DNA of 64,000 bases, taken from the NCBI GenBank assembly GCA_007922195.1, contig ML681963.1:55724005-55788004 (forward strand), read 5' to 3'. Numbering within the stretch: the first letter of the stretch is position 1; every line of letters begins with the position of its first letter. Below the pieces are notes generated by a model. It made no database searches. It saw only the letters and a program-made list of their open reading frames with translations, and was not told the DNA's origin. Shown here in pieces: positions 1 through 11,243 of the stretch. This DNA is from Podocnemis expansa. Taxonomy: Eukaryota; Chordata; Testudines; Podocnemididae. The position numbers and the translations under genes are program-made.

Positions 1-760
1 CCTCAGGAGGCTAAGGCAATCACCCCCCAAGGATGGCCTTGCTGGAGGGTGGCCCCAACAGGTCTTGTGGGTGGACTCAGTTTGGCCCTCCCAAAGTCCA
101 AGAGTGGCAGCTGGCAGAGGGCCAGCATCAACCTACCCCAAACCATGGCAGCTCACTCTCTGTGGCCTTCCTCTTGCATCCTGGGCTGCCCTGCTGGGCC
201 TCCCTCTGCATGTGCTGCTGCAGCTAGCAGATGCTGCATGGAGAGCCCCTGAGTGGGCATGGTGCTGCTTGCCAGGAGAGTGGGGACATGGTGTATGTGA
301 GCTGTCCTGGCTTAACCTGGCTGCCCATTTTCTCACCCTCTGCCTGCAGAAGTGCTGTGAGGGGCAGGGGAGTCTCCCTGGGCAGAGCACCCGCTGTTGG
401 CCTGCACTGCGGCTGCCCCGGCGCTGGGGCAAGGAGAAGTGCCAAGTCCGGACTGTCTCACAGAACCGTAGCTGTTACCAGAAGTAAAACTACATCGCCT
501 CTGTCCCCACCTAGCACCCCTGAAGAGGATGAACTGGGCAGGGCATTGGGGGGGGGGGCAGGCCAAGTTGGGATGCACCCCTCCATCCCCTGACCTGCCC
601 CAGGGACTCTGTTTCATTTGTTTTTAACACGCACCTTATCAGCCTGACACCTCCTCCCTCCCTCCCACCCCTCCTCATGCTTCCCAGCTCAGCCACCCCA
701 CTGAGTGGTGTAATAATGTAGTTATTTAACTTGCTGGGGACAGTGTATGTGAATAATGTA

Positions 761-766
761 AATAAA
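761..766 (+). terminator. Proximal polyadenylation signal AATAAA
   Basis: A canonical AATAAA follows an AT-rich stretch and precedes a GT-containing sequence (GGTCCGTGTGACATCAG). Cleavage would be expected about 15-25 bases downstream. It fits the 3' end of the upstream + strand gene. Confidence 0.6.
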
Positions 767-1132
767 GGTCCGTGTGACATCAGGGACGGCAGCCAGGCTC
801 AGCTTTCTCCGTGCAGCAGGGAGGGCCCGGCCCGTCACCTGGCTGCAAGGTTGGAGTGTGCAGGAGGCTGGCCGGGAGTCATGGCCCAGGAGAGGGTCTG
901 TTCTACTGGGATAGGCTGGCCATGTTCCTGGAGCTCAGGGGTGATCTCCTTTAACCTCCCATAGCTGGTCCTAGCCAGCCCCTGTGTGTGCCCATGTGTG
1001 CGCTCGCTCGGTGCCTCTGTGACAATGTGCCATGCCCTTTGGCAACTGCAGGTGTCAGTGCTGCGCGGGTATGGGAAGGGGCCGCCAGGGCCCATTGTGA
1101 TAGTGTTACGCATCTGAACAACCTACTCAAAC

Positions 1133-1138
1133 AATAAA
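1133..1138 (+). terminator. Distal polyadenylation signal AATAAA
   Basis: A second canonical AATAAA lies 372 bases beyond the first, followed by a GT-rich stretch (CCGTGTCTCTGTGC). It suggests an alternative longer 3' UTR for the same upstream gene. Confidence 0.5.
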
Positions 1139-1155
1139 ATGGAAGAGCCACCCTG

Positions 1156-4100
1156 ACTCCGTGTCTCTGTGCACGCCAGTCCTGCCAGCTGCCACGGGTG
1201 CCACTTGCCTCCACATCCCTGCATGCATGCCCATCCTGCCAGCAACTGCTGGCACCTTTCACTGCTTCCACATCCTGCTCAGCACCAGGACAGGATGGCT
1301 ACTTAGCCACAGCCTCTTGTTATCTGATGCCAGGTCTCTGACCCACGACTGGAAATATATGTCCGTGGCCTGCCCTGCCATGCTGAGCCCAACACAGGGA
1401 GACAAGGGTCCAGCAGGGCCTTTCCCAGCCCCTGACTTTTCGTTCTCCACCTCGGAGCTGGGCTGTCCCTGCACAGCAGTTCCATTTACACCTGCCTCCA
1501 GGGCAGAGGTTAAAGTATGCCAGAATGCCCCAGAATGCTGTTCCAGGGCCCACTGTTTTTAGGGGTTCAGCATTCCAGGGCCCCAAAAAATTGAACATCG
1601 AGCTAGAACGCTGCATTCCAGGGCCCACCATTGAAAAATAGCCGGCTCCAGAAAGCTGTGTTCCAGGTCCATGTTCTATTTTTAGGGCCCCAAACACTGA
1701 GACCCTAAAAATAGAAGGCCCCAGAGAGGCGTTCCAGTGCATTCCAGCGGGCAAGGGGCAGGGATGGGGGCTAGGGGCGTTACTAGGGGCTCAAACCCCA
1801 CCCCAAACTCCTCCCCTTCCAAGCCCTGCCCCCAACCCGGGGCCTGCTACCTGAGCCCCGGGTGCAGTGCCACCCCGGGACCTACACCTCCCCAGTTGTA
1901 CCACCGCCAGTGAGCATGGGGGTAGCTGGTTCATGCTGGGTGGAGGGGTATTGGGGGCGGGGGATGGCAAGAGCTGGGTCCAGGGGGCCCACCAGCATGG
2001 GAGTGTTCCTGTGCCCCCCAAATTATACTTTAACCCCTGCTCCAGGGACATGATAATCCTGGCCATCCTCAGCAAACTCAACATAATTGATTTCTAGAGA
2101 CGAGGGCGTGGCTAATTTTTTTTTTAATCTTTTAGCTGTGAGAGATTGTGCTGTAGGAATCCAGCTTTCCTGCCACATTACCACTGCAGGCCAGAAGATG
2201 GCAGCAATCTTTCTGCTCTTCTCTGCTAGTGGTAATGGGGCGACTGGCTGGCTGAATCTCAGCCGGACCTTCTTTCCTAGGCAGCTGCCAATGTGCACTG
2301 GTGGGTGTGTGAAGTTAGCTACTGGACTCTGGGTCACAGTCCCGGTGCCCAGGACTGCCTGGGAAGAGCAGAGCAGACGTCTAGAGCTCCACTCAGCAGG
2401 GACTGCTAGAACCCCACAGTGGAAGGAAGTGTGCCACTGACTCCATTTTGCAGAGTTTGCCACTGACCCAAATTTCTGTTTTTGTGATTAATTTTTTTTT
2501 AATTGCAACATTTGAAAAACACTCCTGAAATTTTCTGTTCATTGTGAAGCCCCTGAACTGGGGTTGAGTATTTTGATAATTGAATTTTTCATAAAACCCC
2601 AAACTCTCAGGAACCACCAGGTTGCATTTCTCCCACTGCCATGAGAATGCCTGCCATCCAGCCCTGCATGCCCAGGGGGAGAGGTTGGAATTGATTAGTA
2701 TTTTTATGACTGAAAATTTATTACAAATACCTGGCAGGGCTAGGCCAACCCCAGTGTAGTGGGTCTGCATGCAGAACCCAGCCAGCCCTAGGAACCCTCT
2801 GCTACTCAGAACTTCCCCTTTCCTGCAAGCTCTGTTATACTGAAAGTCCCTTTTGATGGTTGGGATAACTGGTGCTCCTAGCAGTCCAAGCCTGGTGGGT
2901 GGGGAGGTACTGTGGACATCATGATCTTGCTCCTGGCTTTGTGTGCGTTGGGGGATTCTGATGGGCAGACCAGTTGGTCTTGACCAGATGTGTACACTAC
3001 CTGCTACACAGCTGCCAGTTGCAGCACCGTCTCTTTGGGGTGCAGCCATGCAGTGCCCAGCAGCTAGGAGCTACCCCAGTGCAGGTGCTAATTAATAATG
3101 ATCTTGTCAGGTCAACTGTTTCTTAGTTCATGTGATCAGGTTTCCCCTTTGACCTCTGCCCTGTGTTGCTGCCTCCATGCCTGTGCCATACAAGTGGAGA
3201 AAGGGCTTGTCCTTCTTGCTGTGCCAGGGTTGCCTGAATGGTGAAGATGCTGAGAAACAGACATTTGTGCCCCCCAGTGGCTCATGGCTGGGGAGCCTGC
3301 CAATCCTATTGTGGGAGTGGAGGGGTGCTCTGGGAAGGTGAGCTGGCCTGGCTGTGGTCTGGGGACACAGGATCTTACTGTTCCCTGGGTGAAGCAGATT
3401 TCCTCAAAGGGTTAAGTCTACTTCCTAAGCCCTCAACCCTGCCCCCCCACTCCCCTCCCCCTCTAGCTGGCTGCTCAGCTGTTCCTTTCTAATATGTCTG
3501 ACACCTGGGACTCTATTTTCGGTGGCCTCCAGCATGTTCCCTGGGGAAATCAGCACAGAAAGGTCAGCATGGCTGGCCCTGGCATGGCTCTTAGGGTTCC
3601 TCCCCTGCCCACCCCCAAAGCTGAGCAAGGATGGGAAAGGGGCCCCCAGGTGTGGTGTCAATCATCTATGTAGCAGGAACATTCTTGGATGGCACTGGCT
3701 CTGCTGCTGCCAGGAGCAGCGCCAGGAGACACTTGTGTGCAGTTTAATGCTCCAGCAACAGAACTGCTAAGAATAAAAGCAGAGTGAGCCCCTTCCATGC
3801 AGAGGGCCAGGCCCTGTAAACAGACAGGGAAGGTTTGATGTGATGTCAGATAGCCTGGCAAAGCCAAGCACATGGAGCCCGGCTCTCTGGGTTCCCATTG
3901 TCCTGCTCTGCTCATGGCCAAAAGTAACATCAGGTTCTGCCAGGGCTGGGCCCAGCCATTTAAAGTCAGCCTAGGTACCTTAAGTGTGAGTTCAGGCTTT
4001 GTTCCCAGTGTTTGAAGTCTGCTTCTACCACTGCTAGATTGTTGTTTCTTATAAGGCCAGGGCTCCAGGCACCTCCTTGCCATGGGGGCTATAGGTTTGC

Positions 4101-5120
4101 AGTTTGCTAGAGGGACACCATTCTTCCACCAGTGCAGATGGATAAGAAAGGTGATGGTCACATATATCAGCGGTGTCACAAGTGGCTCCTACCTGAGCCC
4201 ATCTGGCTGCTCCATAGGCCTGTGGGCCATATGATGCACCCTACCAACTTGTGAGCATGCATCTCCACCCCCTGGCCCTATTGGGCAGGACACACCTTTC
4301 CTCTATGGCTAGTAAGTGGATAGGTGACCAGCTGTGTGACAGAGCTCTGACATCAACAGCAATCTCAGGGCTCTCCAGGCTCTTTTCTGACAAACACTGC
4401 TTTGTTGCTCCTGGTGAGGCAGCTCTGCTCACACCAATGACAGGCCCCCCAGGGAACTGTGTTTCAGCCTTCTCCTCCTCCCCCCTCCCCTCCCCCAGCA
4501 CTGTGGACTTCCTTTGAGTGTCTGATTTTAGCCATCACAGCAGGGATTATTGTGGTGCCCAGATCATAGTTACTTTCAGCTGGGCCTCCCCTCCTTTTGC
4601 TCCACTCTGGCATCTGTCCAGTTCAAATGGCCCATCCCCATCACTCAGCACCAACCCTTCTGCCAGAGCAGGGTGAAGTCCTGGCCTGGCTGTCCCAGCA
4701 CTCCTGCTTTAAGAAGGATACTGCTGGGACAGGCGGGGAGCTGAATTTCCCCAGCCCAGCAAGTAGCAACTGTGGGGCAGGATGCATTGGCCAAAGACGT
4801 GGCTTTTCTCAGACACACAGGCGGTGAGGCAATGTCTGTCATTGGCTGAGCTTCTGGGGGTGAGAGAGCAGCTTCTGAGCCACACAGAGCTCACTTTCAG
4901 GTGTGGTGCGACAGGAACGCAGAGTGTCAGAGCTACACACAAGGTGGAGTGGTGTGGTCAGTGCAAGGAATTCACATTTTCTCAGAAACCATCTGAAATG
5001 AAGGGGCCTGTTAACAGCTCTGCAGCCAGGGATGAAAACAGGCATGTTCTTAGACCTTTATACAGCCTCACAGGCTGCTTTACACCCAAGAATGATGCTT
5101 TTTAAAGGGACAACAAATGG
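1156..5120. other. Intergenic stretch without a recognised gene
   Basis: No exon with recognisable protein similarity and no convincing RNA gene was seen on either strand. The sequence is moderately GC-rich. It holds a degenerate repeat at 1515-1760 (listed separately) and a 218-codon minus-strand frame at 2393-3049 that was rejected as chance. Confidence 0.5.
1515..1760. repeat. Degenerate repeat built on ATTCCAGGGCCC
   Basis: The core ATTCCAGGGCCC or a close variant (GTTCCAGGGCCC, GTTCCAGGTCC, GTTCCAGTGC) recurs at least five times at uneven spacing of about 30-60 bases. The copies are separated by A-rich or T-rich blocks such as CCCCAAAAAAT and CTATTTTTAGGGCCCC, some of them mutually inverted. 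No family was recognised. Confidence 0.4.
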
Positions 5121-5124
5121 CTAA

Positions 5125-5870
5125 ATATTTAGTGTATAATAGCACCTTGCCTGAGCTGAGACCAACACCCCCTTGCACTGGGTGCAGCATAGACACAGAG
5201 ACAATCCTTGCTGCCTCAAAGGGCTTAGATCTAAATTGACAACACCAAAAAGGACTGGGAGAAGGCTGGGGAAGTGAGGCACAGAGAGGTTGGTGAGTTG
5301 CCCTGAGTCATGAAGAGTTGGTAGCAAACAGGGCTGTCCTTAGGGTAGGGTAAGACAGGCAGCCACCCAGGGCCCCACGCCCTGGGGGGCTTGCACCGCT
5401 GCCCCCCCTTGCTGGGGACTGGGTGAGCCAGCCAAAAGCAGTGGCCCAGTTCAGCGCTACTGTCCCCCCCCCCCCCCAAGACCACGCACGCTGCTTTTGG
5501 CTCTATGCTGGAGCAGCAGGGAGGGGGCCGGAGGCAGTGCAGGGCATGTACCACTACCCCCCCAGCTGTGCTACATCCCAGCCCCTCCCCACTCCTCCGG
5601 CACAGAGCCGAAAGCAGCACAGGTGAGGAGGGGGCGGACCAGCAGTGCTGAATCACCTGGTCTCCAGCATGGGATGGCTGCAGCAAGGGCCTGCCCCTCA
5701 GCGCCAGGAGGGTGAGTGGGGGCCACTCAGAGGACGATTTGCCCCGGAGCCTGCACCCTCCCTATCCCCCCCCCCCCGGACAGCCCTGGTGGCAAAGTAG
5801 GGACTTGAACCATGGCATGTACTTCAGTGCCCTCCACCATATCCCTGGGAAGTCCCATTAGGTCTGTCCT
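5125..5870 (-). repeat. CORE/MIR-like SINE, antisense, split by a hAT insertion
   Basis: The pieces 5125-5328 and 5789-5870 together resemble the antisense form of an amniote MIR-type SINE. Visible hallmarks are the block around GAGGCACAGAGAGG, a diverged form of the TTGCCCAAGGTCAC block, and GGACTTGAACC. The two pieces rejoin in register when the hAT element at 5329-5788 and one copy of its target duplication are removed. Confidence 0.6.
5329..5788. mobile_element. Non-autonomous hAT-like DNA transposon inside a SINE
   Basis: The element starts with CAGGGCTGTCC and ends with the exact inverse GGACAGCCCTG. It is flanked by 8-bp direct repeats GTAGCAAA (5321-5328) and GTGGCAAA (5789-5796), which differ at one base. 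The interior is GC-rich with C homopolymers and has no transposase frame. The element at 12781-13225 has the same terminal sequence. Confidence 0.8.
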
Positions 5871-5879
5871 GACAGGTGT

Positions 5880-7490
5880 CATGCTAGATCTTGGGGTGAA
5901 AGCAGGGAGGTTATTCCTAGCCTATGGCACATAACACATCATGAGTCCAGCCCTGATGTTGATGGGTCAGAGGCATCCTGCAGCAAGTTAAGGAATTTAA
6001 ATGATCCTGTCTGCAGTTGAAAAAAAAACAGACTGTGCTGGCAAGCCCCCTGATGCTCAGTGTGACTCAGGCCTCCTGGGATAACCTTCTGAATGTGCCA
6101 AAATCAGGGTAAGCTGCAAAACCAGGGGCCAGACCTTCAGAGTCCATAGAAAGAAAGTCCTAGAAGGATCAGGTTAGTCCAATTCCTCTGGTAGACACCC
6201 AGCACTTGGGTGAGTCTCAGTCCCTTGTACGGTGCAGCAGAATATACCAGAAGATGGTGTTATTTGCAGGTTGGAGACTGAAGACAAAGTGGGGATGGGA
6301 CCATTACCTTTTATCACTTCTGCTTTCTCCATGCTCTCAGAGTCCTTGCCAAATCAAAATGGAGTTGAGTCACATGGTCAGTCTGGGTGACTCATTAAAC
6401 AGGTTTCTTCTTAGTCCCACTGTAGCTGAGAGCTTTCTTAATGGGCCATTAAGAGGACAATGGTTTTCCAGACACCCAGCCTGGGACTGCCTTAGAATCT
6501 AAGAACTTAGAACACGCATAAAACAAATATATTCCTAATTTCTAATACAGATATGATACCTACATAGAAACCATATAATCATTCCTAGCAGATTATAACC
6601 TTTCTGTTGATACCAAACATGGCATATCACATATGAATGATTGCAAATATGAAATATTAATGTCAGAGATGATCCTAAACAGTCCTCTAGACCAAGCCAG
6701 CATCACACTCACCAAAGCCAGGAAGCCTGTGAGTGTGGAAAGCCCCAGATTTCCCTTCCACTCCTAAATATGGGAAATGAATTGTGTGTGTGTGTGAGCC
6801 CCAAAGTGGCCTCACAGCATTATGGGAAGAGCAGCCCAGGTACTGGCTCCAAGGGGCGGAGCAGCGTCTAGTGCACAGCTCATGGCTCCCAGTCAAACCA
6901 GGAATATTCAATCATCTCCCACAACTTGTTCTCTGCTTCTGCACAGGGCCCACCTATAAGCACCCTGCCTGCTGGTGTGTCCCTAGGAAGGGCCCAGCTG
7001 TACTGACTGCCCAGGAAAGGTAATACTCGGTTAGCTGGTTCTGATTCACTTTAGCTGGATGCTGCACTATCTATCCAAAGCAGGCTGGTCAGCATAGCAC
7101 CAATGGGCCCAATTCAAACCTGCTGCAGCCAGTTGCAGACTTTCCATTGGCTGGCTTGAGCCCTAAGGATCCATAGCTGGGTTTTAATTGGCTGAAAGCT
7201 CAACTGGGCAAATAAATGTACCAGGTGTCAGCTTCCAGCAAAACTCCCTAGAAGTTCCACTTAGAACCACCACCATCTGTACAGAGCACTGGGCAGCTGA
7301 GCAGGTGCTGGGAGTGCTCCTGAAAGATTGCCAGCACCAACTGGTGTCCAGCTGGAAATCAACATTAGCTGAGCTATGCTGGGCCTTTCTTTGTTATTTG
7401 CTATGGGAGCATTACAGCTGCCCTACAGCATGAACAAAGGAAATAATGTTCGGCCCCTTCCCCACTGGAAGCCCTGTCCACACACACACG
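5880..7490. other. Intergenic stretch, nothing recognised
   Basis: No gene, RNA or clear repeat family was identified apart from a short TG run near 6784-6797. The reading frames are short and show no protein similarity. Confidence 0.4.
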
Positions 7491-7494
7491 AATC

Positions 7495-7650
7495 CAGCCT
7501 CACACCCTTTCCCCTTGAAAAAGGGAAGTCATTCTTAGCCCCATTGGATAGGTGAGAAACCTGAGGCACAAAGACATGAGGGTCTTGCCCAGGCGGTGAG
7601 TCAATGGCAGAATCTCAAATCCAGCTGCTTCTTCTGATCTCTGGACTGCA
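7495..7650 (-). repeat. CORE/MIR-like SINE fragment, antisense
   Basis: The order CCCCATTGGATAGGTGAGAA, CTGAGGCACAAAGACA, TCTTGCCCAGG, GTCAATGGCAGAATC matches the antisense core of MIR-type SINEs. The copy is diverged and has no visible target duplication. Confidence 0.6.
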
Positions 7651-8394
7651 AAGACCCCCTAAAAGTCATCAAAGACAAAGTCCCTGTGAATCACATGCAG
7701 GGCTAGGAAGAGTTCAGTAGGGCAGCCATGAGGGCCTTGCTGTAACCACACACATCTTTCCAGGCTGTTACGAAGAAACAAACAATTATTTGGGCTTCAG
7801 CTGCTATAGCACTCTGGTCCCAGGGCAGCTTTCGGACACACCATCACTCACTGACCTAGGAAGGGAGGTGATTCCCTGATGTTTTCCCCTGGCTGGTGGC
7901 TTCCCACAAATCACAGGAGCAGCCCTAAGTAATTTCAAAGGTCAGTGGAAAATGATACAGGCTCCTCTGGCTGTGAGCAACCATGGCTGTTTGCTAATTG
8001 CTTCTGAAAGCAGGTGTTTTTCTGAAAAGAGGGCAGGAGTTCCAGGGCCCTTGTGCTGCACCAGCACCCCTGGTCCCAGCAGAGGGTAATGTCCTGCAGC
8101 CCCCAGAGCCAGACTTCCTGAAAGCCATAGAAATGATTCTTAAAACTGCACCATGCAACAAAGGAATTGCTAGGAGTAGGCACCTGCATGGGGAACTACA
8201 AAGCTCTGGGAGGGGAGAAGCAGTTTGGAACAAGCCCAGATTCTCCAGTCACTGCCCAAGGCTAGAACTGAACTATGTGTACACACTTGCTCAGTTTCCA
8301 AAACATCTGGTGAAATGGCCTCATTTCCACCATTGTCAGTTTCAAGCAGAGGCAGGAACCTAAAGGCTGAAAAACCATGAGTCAATTCTCAGAT

Positions 8395-8530
8395 TTTTAG
8401 GCTGTAAGAACATTAGAACAGCCAGATCAAAGATCCATCTAGCCCAGTATTTTATCTTCCAGCCATGGCTAATGCCAACCCATAACTTGTGGGTTTCTCA
8501 TTCTATCCTAGTCTAGTGCAAGGATGGCTG
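8395..8530 (+). repeat. Interspersed repeat fragment (ATCCATCTAGCCCAGTAT type)
   Basis: The motif AAAGATCCATCTAGCCCAGT followed by a GGCTAATGCCAA block recurs widely in turtle and crocodilian DNA as I recall it. The family name is uncertain and only one copy is present here. Confidence 0.4.
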
Positions 8531-9414
8531 CAGCAAGTGCTGAGCCCTTGAAAACAAGGAAGCAGCATCTGTGCAAAGTTAGTCACAGCAACTCAGTGAG
8601 GGCCTGTTCTGAAACTGCTTGCTCATTGGACTTTGGCAAAAGGCTGCCTGTGTTTTCCACTGCTGATTGCTTCATGTGAACTAGCTCCTTCCCATTTAAC
8701 CTTTTCTGTGGCTTCCTTTCTGATTGGCATGGCTCCCTCCCAGCTTCAGGGAAGGCATTTTGCACCTTGTAGCAGGGCTGTTAGCAGGACAGGGTGACCT
8801 TGGCTTTGCCTTGGGTGCACACTGAGCAGCTCCATTTCACTGCTCAATTTGAGGGCGTGCTTCATGCTGCTTGCTCCAGGCACGCCCTGGGCGCCAAAAT
8901 GCCTAGTTCCGGCACTGCCGTGTGGGGCAGCCTTCTGAACCCTTGCTGGAAAGGCAAGTCCTGACATTTCCATCTATCACATGGTGAATTGGTTTAACCC
9001 TGCGCTGGCCAAAAGCAGAGCATGGGCTTCTGGATCTTCTCCCTCAAACACCCATGATCCCATGGCTCCCTGTCAGGATCTGGACCACTCACTGAGCCTC
9101 CAAATCCATTCACAGTGGGTGGACAGCCCTCCAGTAATGAATCTCCCCAAGTCTGGGGGCTCAGACCCCTCCAGAGCAATCCCTTCCTGATCACATTTAC
9201 CAGTAGCAGAGGGCTCTCCAGGGTGTCAGAGCTAAAAAAGGTGCAGTTCTGGCTTTAAGCGAAAGATCTGCACTTTGCTCCAAAGGCTTTTAATCGCATC
9301 AGGGCCAAGCAGTATCTCAGACTGGCAGCTACTGAGAAGGGGTTGTTTTAAAATCTTTCTCCCTGACTCATTCAGGATCCAGGTTAGCCACGTTGGCCCC
9401 CCAATGTTGCACTA

Positions 9415-9675
9415 GTCTTGACCCCATCCCCAGTTAGGGGGGATAACTCCCCTCCCCTCTTTGAGCTCTGGTCCTAGCCCCATTCCTAGTTAGGGCATTT
9501 AACCGCTGCCCCATCCTGTTAAGGGTTTCATTCCCCCTCCCCAGTTAGGTTTTTAATCTCTGCCTCTCACCCCATCCCCAGTTAGGAGGTTTAATTCTTT
9601 CTACCACACCCCTGATTAGCTGGCTTAACCCTTGGCCGCATCCCCACTGGGAGTGTGGGGCTTAACACCCCCTCC
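9415..9675. repeat. Promoter-proximal degenerate tandem repeat
   Basis: About six diverged units of roughly 30-55 bases share the core CCCCATCCCCAGTTAGG followed by a GTTTAA or similar block and a C-rich spacer. Cores begin near 9423, 9479, 9509, 9539, 9570 and 9607. The array stops just before the CpG island of the THRAP3 promoter. Confidence 0.55.
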
Positions 9676-9786
9676 CCATGCGGCCTCATCCACTGCTGAC
9701 ACCTTTGACCCCCACCACAAGCTCCACCCCCGCCGTTTCACGTCTGCCGCGTTCTGCGCCGAGGCGGGCGCCGCGCGGGGCCTGGC

Positions 9787-9800
9787 GGGAGTTGTAGTCC
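9787..9800 (-). promoter_or_regulatory. ZNF143/Staf-like site (GGACTACAACTCCC on the minus strand)
   Basis: The + strand reads GGGAGTTGTAGTCC, the inverse of the ACTACAAYTCCC promoter motif associated with ZNF143. The location 20-30 bases upstream of a CCAAT box in a CpG island supports function. Confidence 0.55.
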
Positions 9801-9815
9801 TCTCTCCCGCTGCCG

Positions 9816-9820
9816 CCAAT
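9816..9820 (+). promoter_or_regulatory. CCAAT box
   Basis: CCAAT in the context GCCGCCAATGGG fits an NF-Y site. It lies in the island, upstream of the presumed first exon. Confidence 0.5.
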
Positions 9821-9859
9821 GGGCCCAGGCCGTTAGGAGACCCCGTCTCCCAGCAGCCC

Positions 9860-9968
9860 GCGCGCGCGGCAGGCGGGAGCCGCGGCCTGTGAGGCGGCGG
9901 CAGCGTAGGCGGAGGCGAGAGCAGGCGGTGGCAGCGGACGGAGGAGGCCGCTGGTGCAGTTACAGCCG
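9860..9968 (+). other. THRAP3: THRAP3 exon 1, 5' UTR (5' boundary approximate)
   Basis: A GCGGCGG/GGCGGAGG-rich segment ends in GTTACAGCCG followed directly by the consensus donor GTGAGT (9969-9974). No start codon in this segment opens a credible frame, so the exon is non-coding. It lies about 46 kb upstream of the ATG exon. The 5' limit is a guess from the CpG island layout. A further untranslated exon inside intron 1 cannot be excluded. Confidence 0.65.
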
Positions 9969-10565
9969 GTGAGTGACCGGGCCCGGTCCCCATCCCCGCG
10001 CCCCCGCTCCGGCGGGGAGGGTCCCGCCACCCCGGCCTGGCCCGTTGGGCGGAGCCTGTCTCCAGGCGACCCCACCCCCACCAGGCGCCGCGTGTCGGCG
10101 GCTCGGGCCTCAGATCGCCCCCCCACCCCCCGCTCGGGGCCGGGCCCTGCCTGCGCGCGCCGCCTCGCCTCGCCTCGCCTGCGTCACCGTCGCCGGCTCG
10201 GAGTGCGAGGCCAGGCCGCGGCCTCCCCCTGGCCCGGCGGCTGCGCGCGGGCGGCGTGAGTGTGCACAATTGTGGCGCAGCTGGGGCCTGGCAGGCCTCT
10301 GGCTTTGGCTGTCACCTGGGCGGCCGGTTTGCCGCCGTGACCCGGGAGACGCAGCTAGAAGCGCCTGGGTGACTCGCTGTGCCATGGCCGGGGTGCTGCA
10401 GCAGTGTTTCCTCAGCACTGCGTTCAGTGGGGGACGCCTAAAGGTATTAATGGCCCCCTCGATGAAAACTTTCTGGGAAAACACCTGGCGAGACCCGTCG
10501 TAACGTGTTTGATACTTGTGTGCCACGCCTTCCTGCGAAAACCATTCAGGGAAACAAATTAAATA

Positions 10566-11243
10566 GGCGAGAGTCCTGTAGCAACTTACAGAGCAGGGGT
10601 GGCCAAATTTGTGGAAATCAAGAGCCGCACAAGTTGATTATTAAACCTTCGAGAGATGCACTGAGGCATGCAGCCATATGCTTTTATCTACTCCAAAATG
10701 ACTAAGTTTAAAATTCATTGCATGCTTGAATTTTGACGTAAGAAGAGGGTAAATATTGATCCTACTAATGGTAGATTCTAATAATTATTTAAGGTCACCA
10801 TGAAAATTAGGCCTATGCAGTAAAAGCTTGGCTGCTGCTAGATGTAGAAGACTAGGCTAGTGGCTTGGTTTTTAAAATCCCTGACCATGCCGCGCTTCTC
10901 CCCACCATCCCTGACCATGCCGCGCTTCTCCCCACTGTCCGGACCCCCTCCTGAACTCCTAGGCTGGGGCTGCTTTCCTGAATTGGTTTGCTGATGTTCG
11001 TCTGGGAGCCACACTTTTTCATTCAAGGACTGCATGTGGTTCCTGAGCTGCAGTTTGGCCACGCCTGTTATAGACTAACAGATTTCTTCAAGCATAAGCT
11101 TTCGTGGGCTCCAACCCACTTCATATCTGATAAAGTGGGTTGAAACCCATGAAAGTTTATGCTTGAAGAAATGTTAGTCTATAATGTGCCACAGGACGGT
11201 CGCTGCTTTTGCTGTACACAGACTAACATGGCTTCGCCTCTGG
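10566..11243 (-). mobile_element. Palindromic SINE dimer, interrupted by a hAT element
   Basis: Perfect 10-bp duplications AAATTAAATA lie at 10556-10565 and 11244-11253. The SINE parts are 10566-10593 and 11068-11243. After the hAT is removed, the arm with TAACAGATTTCTTCAAGCAT and AAGCTTTCGTGGGCT is followed near 11128 by its inverse (AACCCATGAAAGTTTATGC, TTGAAGAAATGTTAGTCT). The tRNA-like head (inverse of GCCATGTTAGTCTG) is at the right end, so the element lies on the minus strand. Confidence 0.8.
10594..11067. mobile_element. Non-autonomous hAT transposon, family 1 copy A
   Basis: The ends CAGGGGTGGCCAAA and TTTGGCCACGCCTG are inverted repeats. The flanks TTACAGAG and TTATAGAC (8 bp, six identical) are the duplicated SINE target. 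There is no coding frame. A 33-base segment containing CATGCCGCGCTTCTCCCCA is tandemly duplicated near 10880-10940, while copy B at 16893 has it once. Confidence 0.82.

Larger units (their letters stand above)
1..1155 (+). other. 3' end, mostly 3' UTR, of an upstream + strand gene (candidate MAP7D1)
   Basis: This stretch ends in two canonical AATAAA signals on the + strand and holds no open frame that resembles a known protein. A plausible 3' splice acceptor (pyrimidine-rich, ending CTGCCTGCAG) lies at about 340-349, so part of a last exon may begin near 350, but no coding frame could be assigned. An AT-rich block at about 708-766, in GC-rich surroundings, ends in the first AATAAA, as is typical of a mature 3' UTR end. 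The identity is inferred from human gene order, where MAP7D1 lies directly upstream of THRAP3 on the same strand. No MAP7D1 peptide is visible here, so the name is not assigned as a symbol. Confidence 0.5.
9700..10260 (+). promoter_or_regulatory. THRAP3: CpG island promoter of THRAP3
   Basis: Base composition changes abruptly to very GC-rich with dense CpG, unlike the CpG-poor flanks. No TATA box is apparent. Inside lie an ACTACAACTCCC-type motif (antisense, 9787-9800), a CCAAT box (9816-9820) and GC-rich blocks, followed by an exon-like purine-rich segment with a strong donor at 9969. This fits a TATA-less housekeeping promoter for a ubiquitously expressed nuclear protein. The transcription start cannot be fixed from sequence alone. 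Confidence 0.85.

Noticed and set aside
2393..3049. 218-codon frame on the minus strand
   Set aside because: No recognisable domain or repeat, no matching splice or polyadenylation context, and low-complexity Lys-rich stretches from an AT tract. Most likely a chance frame.
9625..10269. Long minus-strand frame across the CpG island
   Set aside because: GC-rich islands lack stop codons by composition. No protein similarity, and the strand structure fits a + strand first exon.
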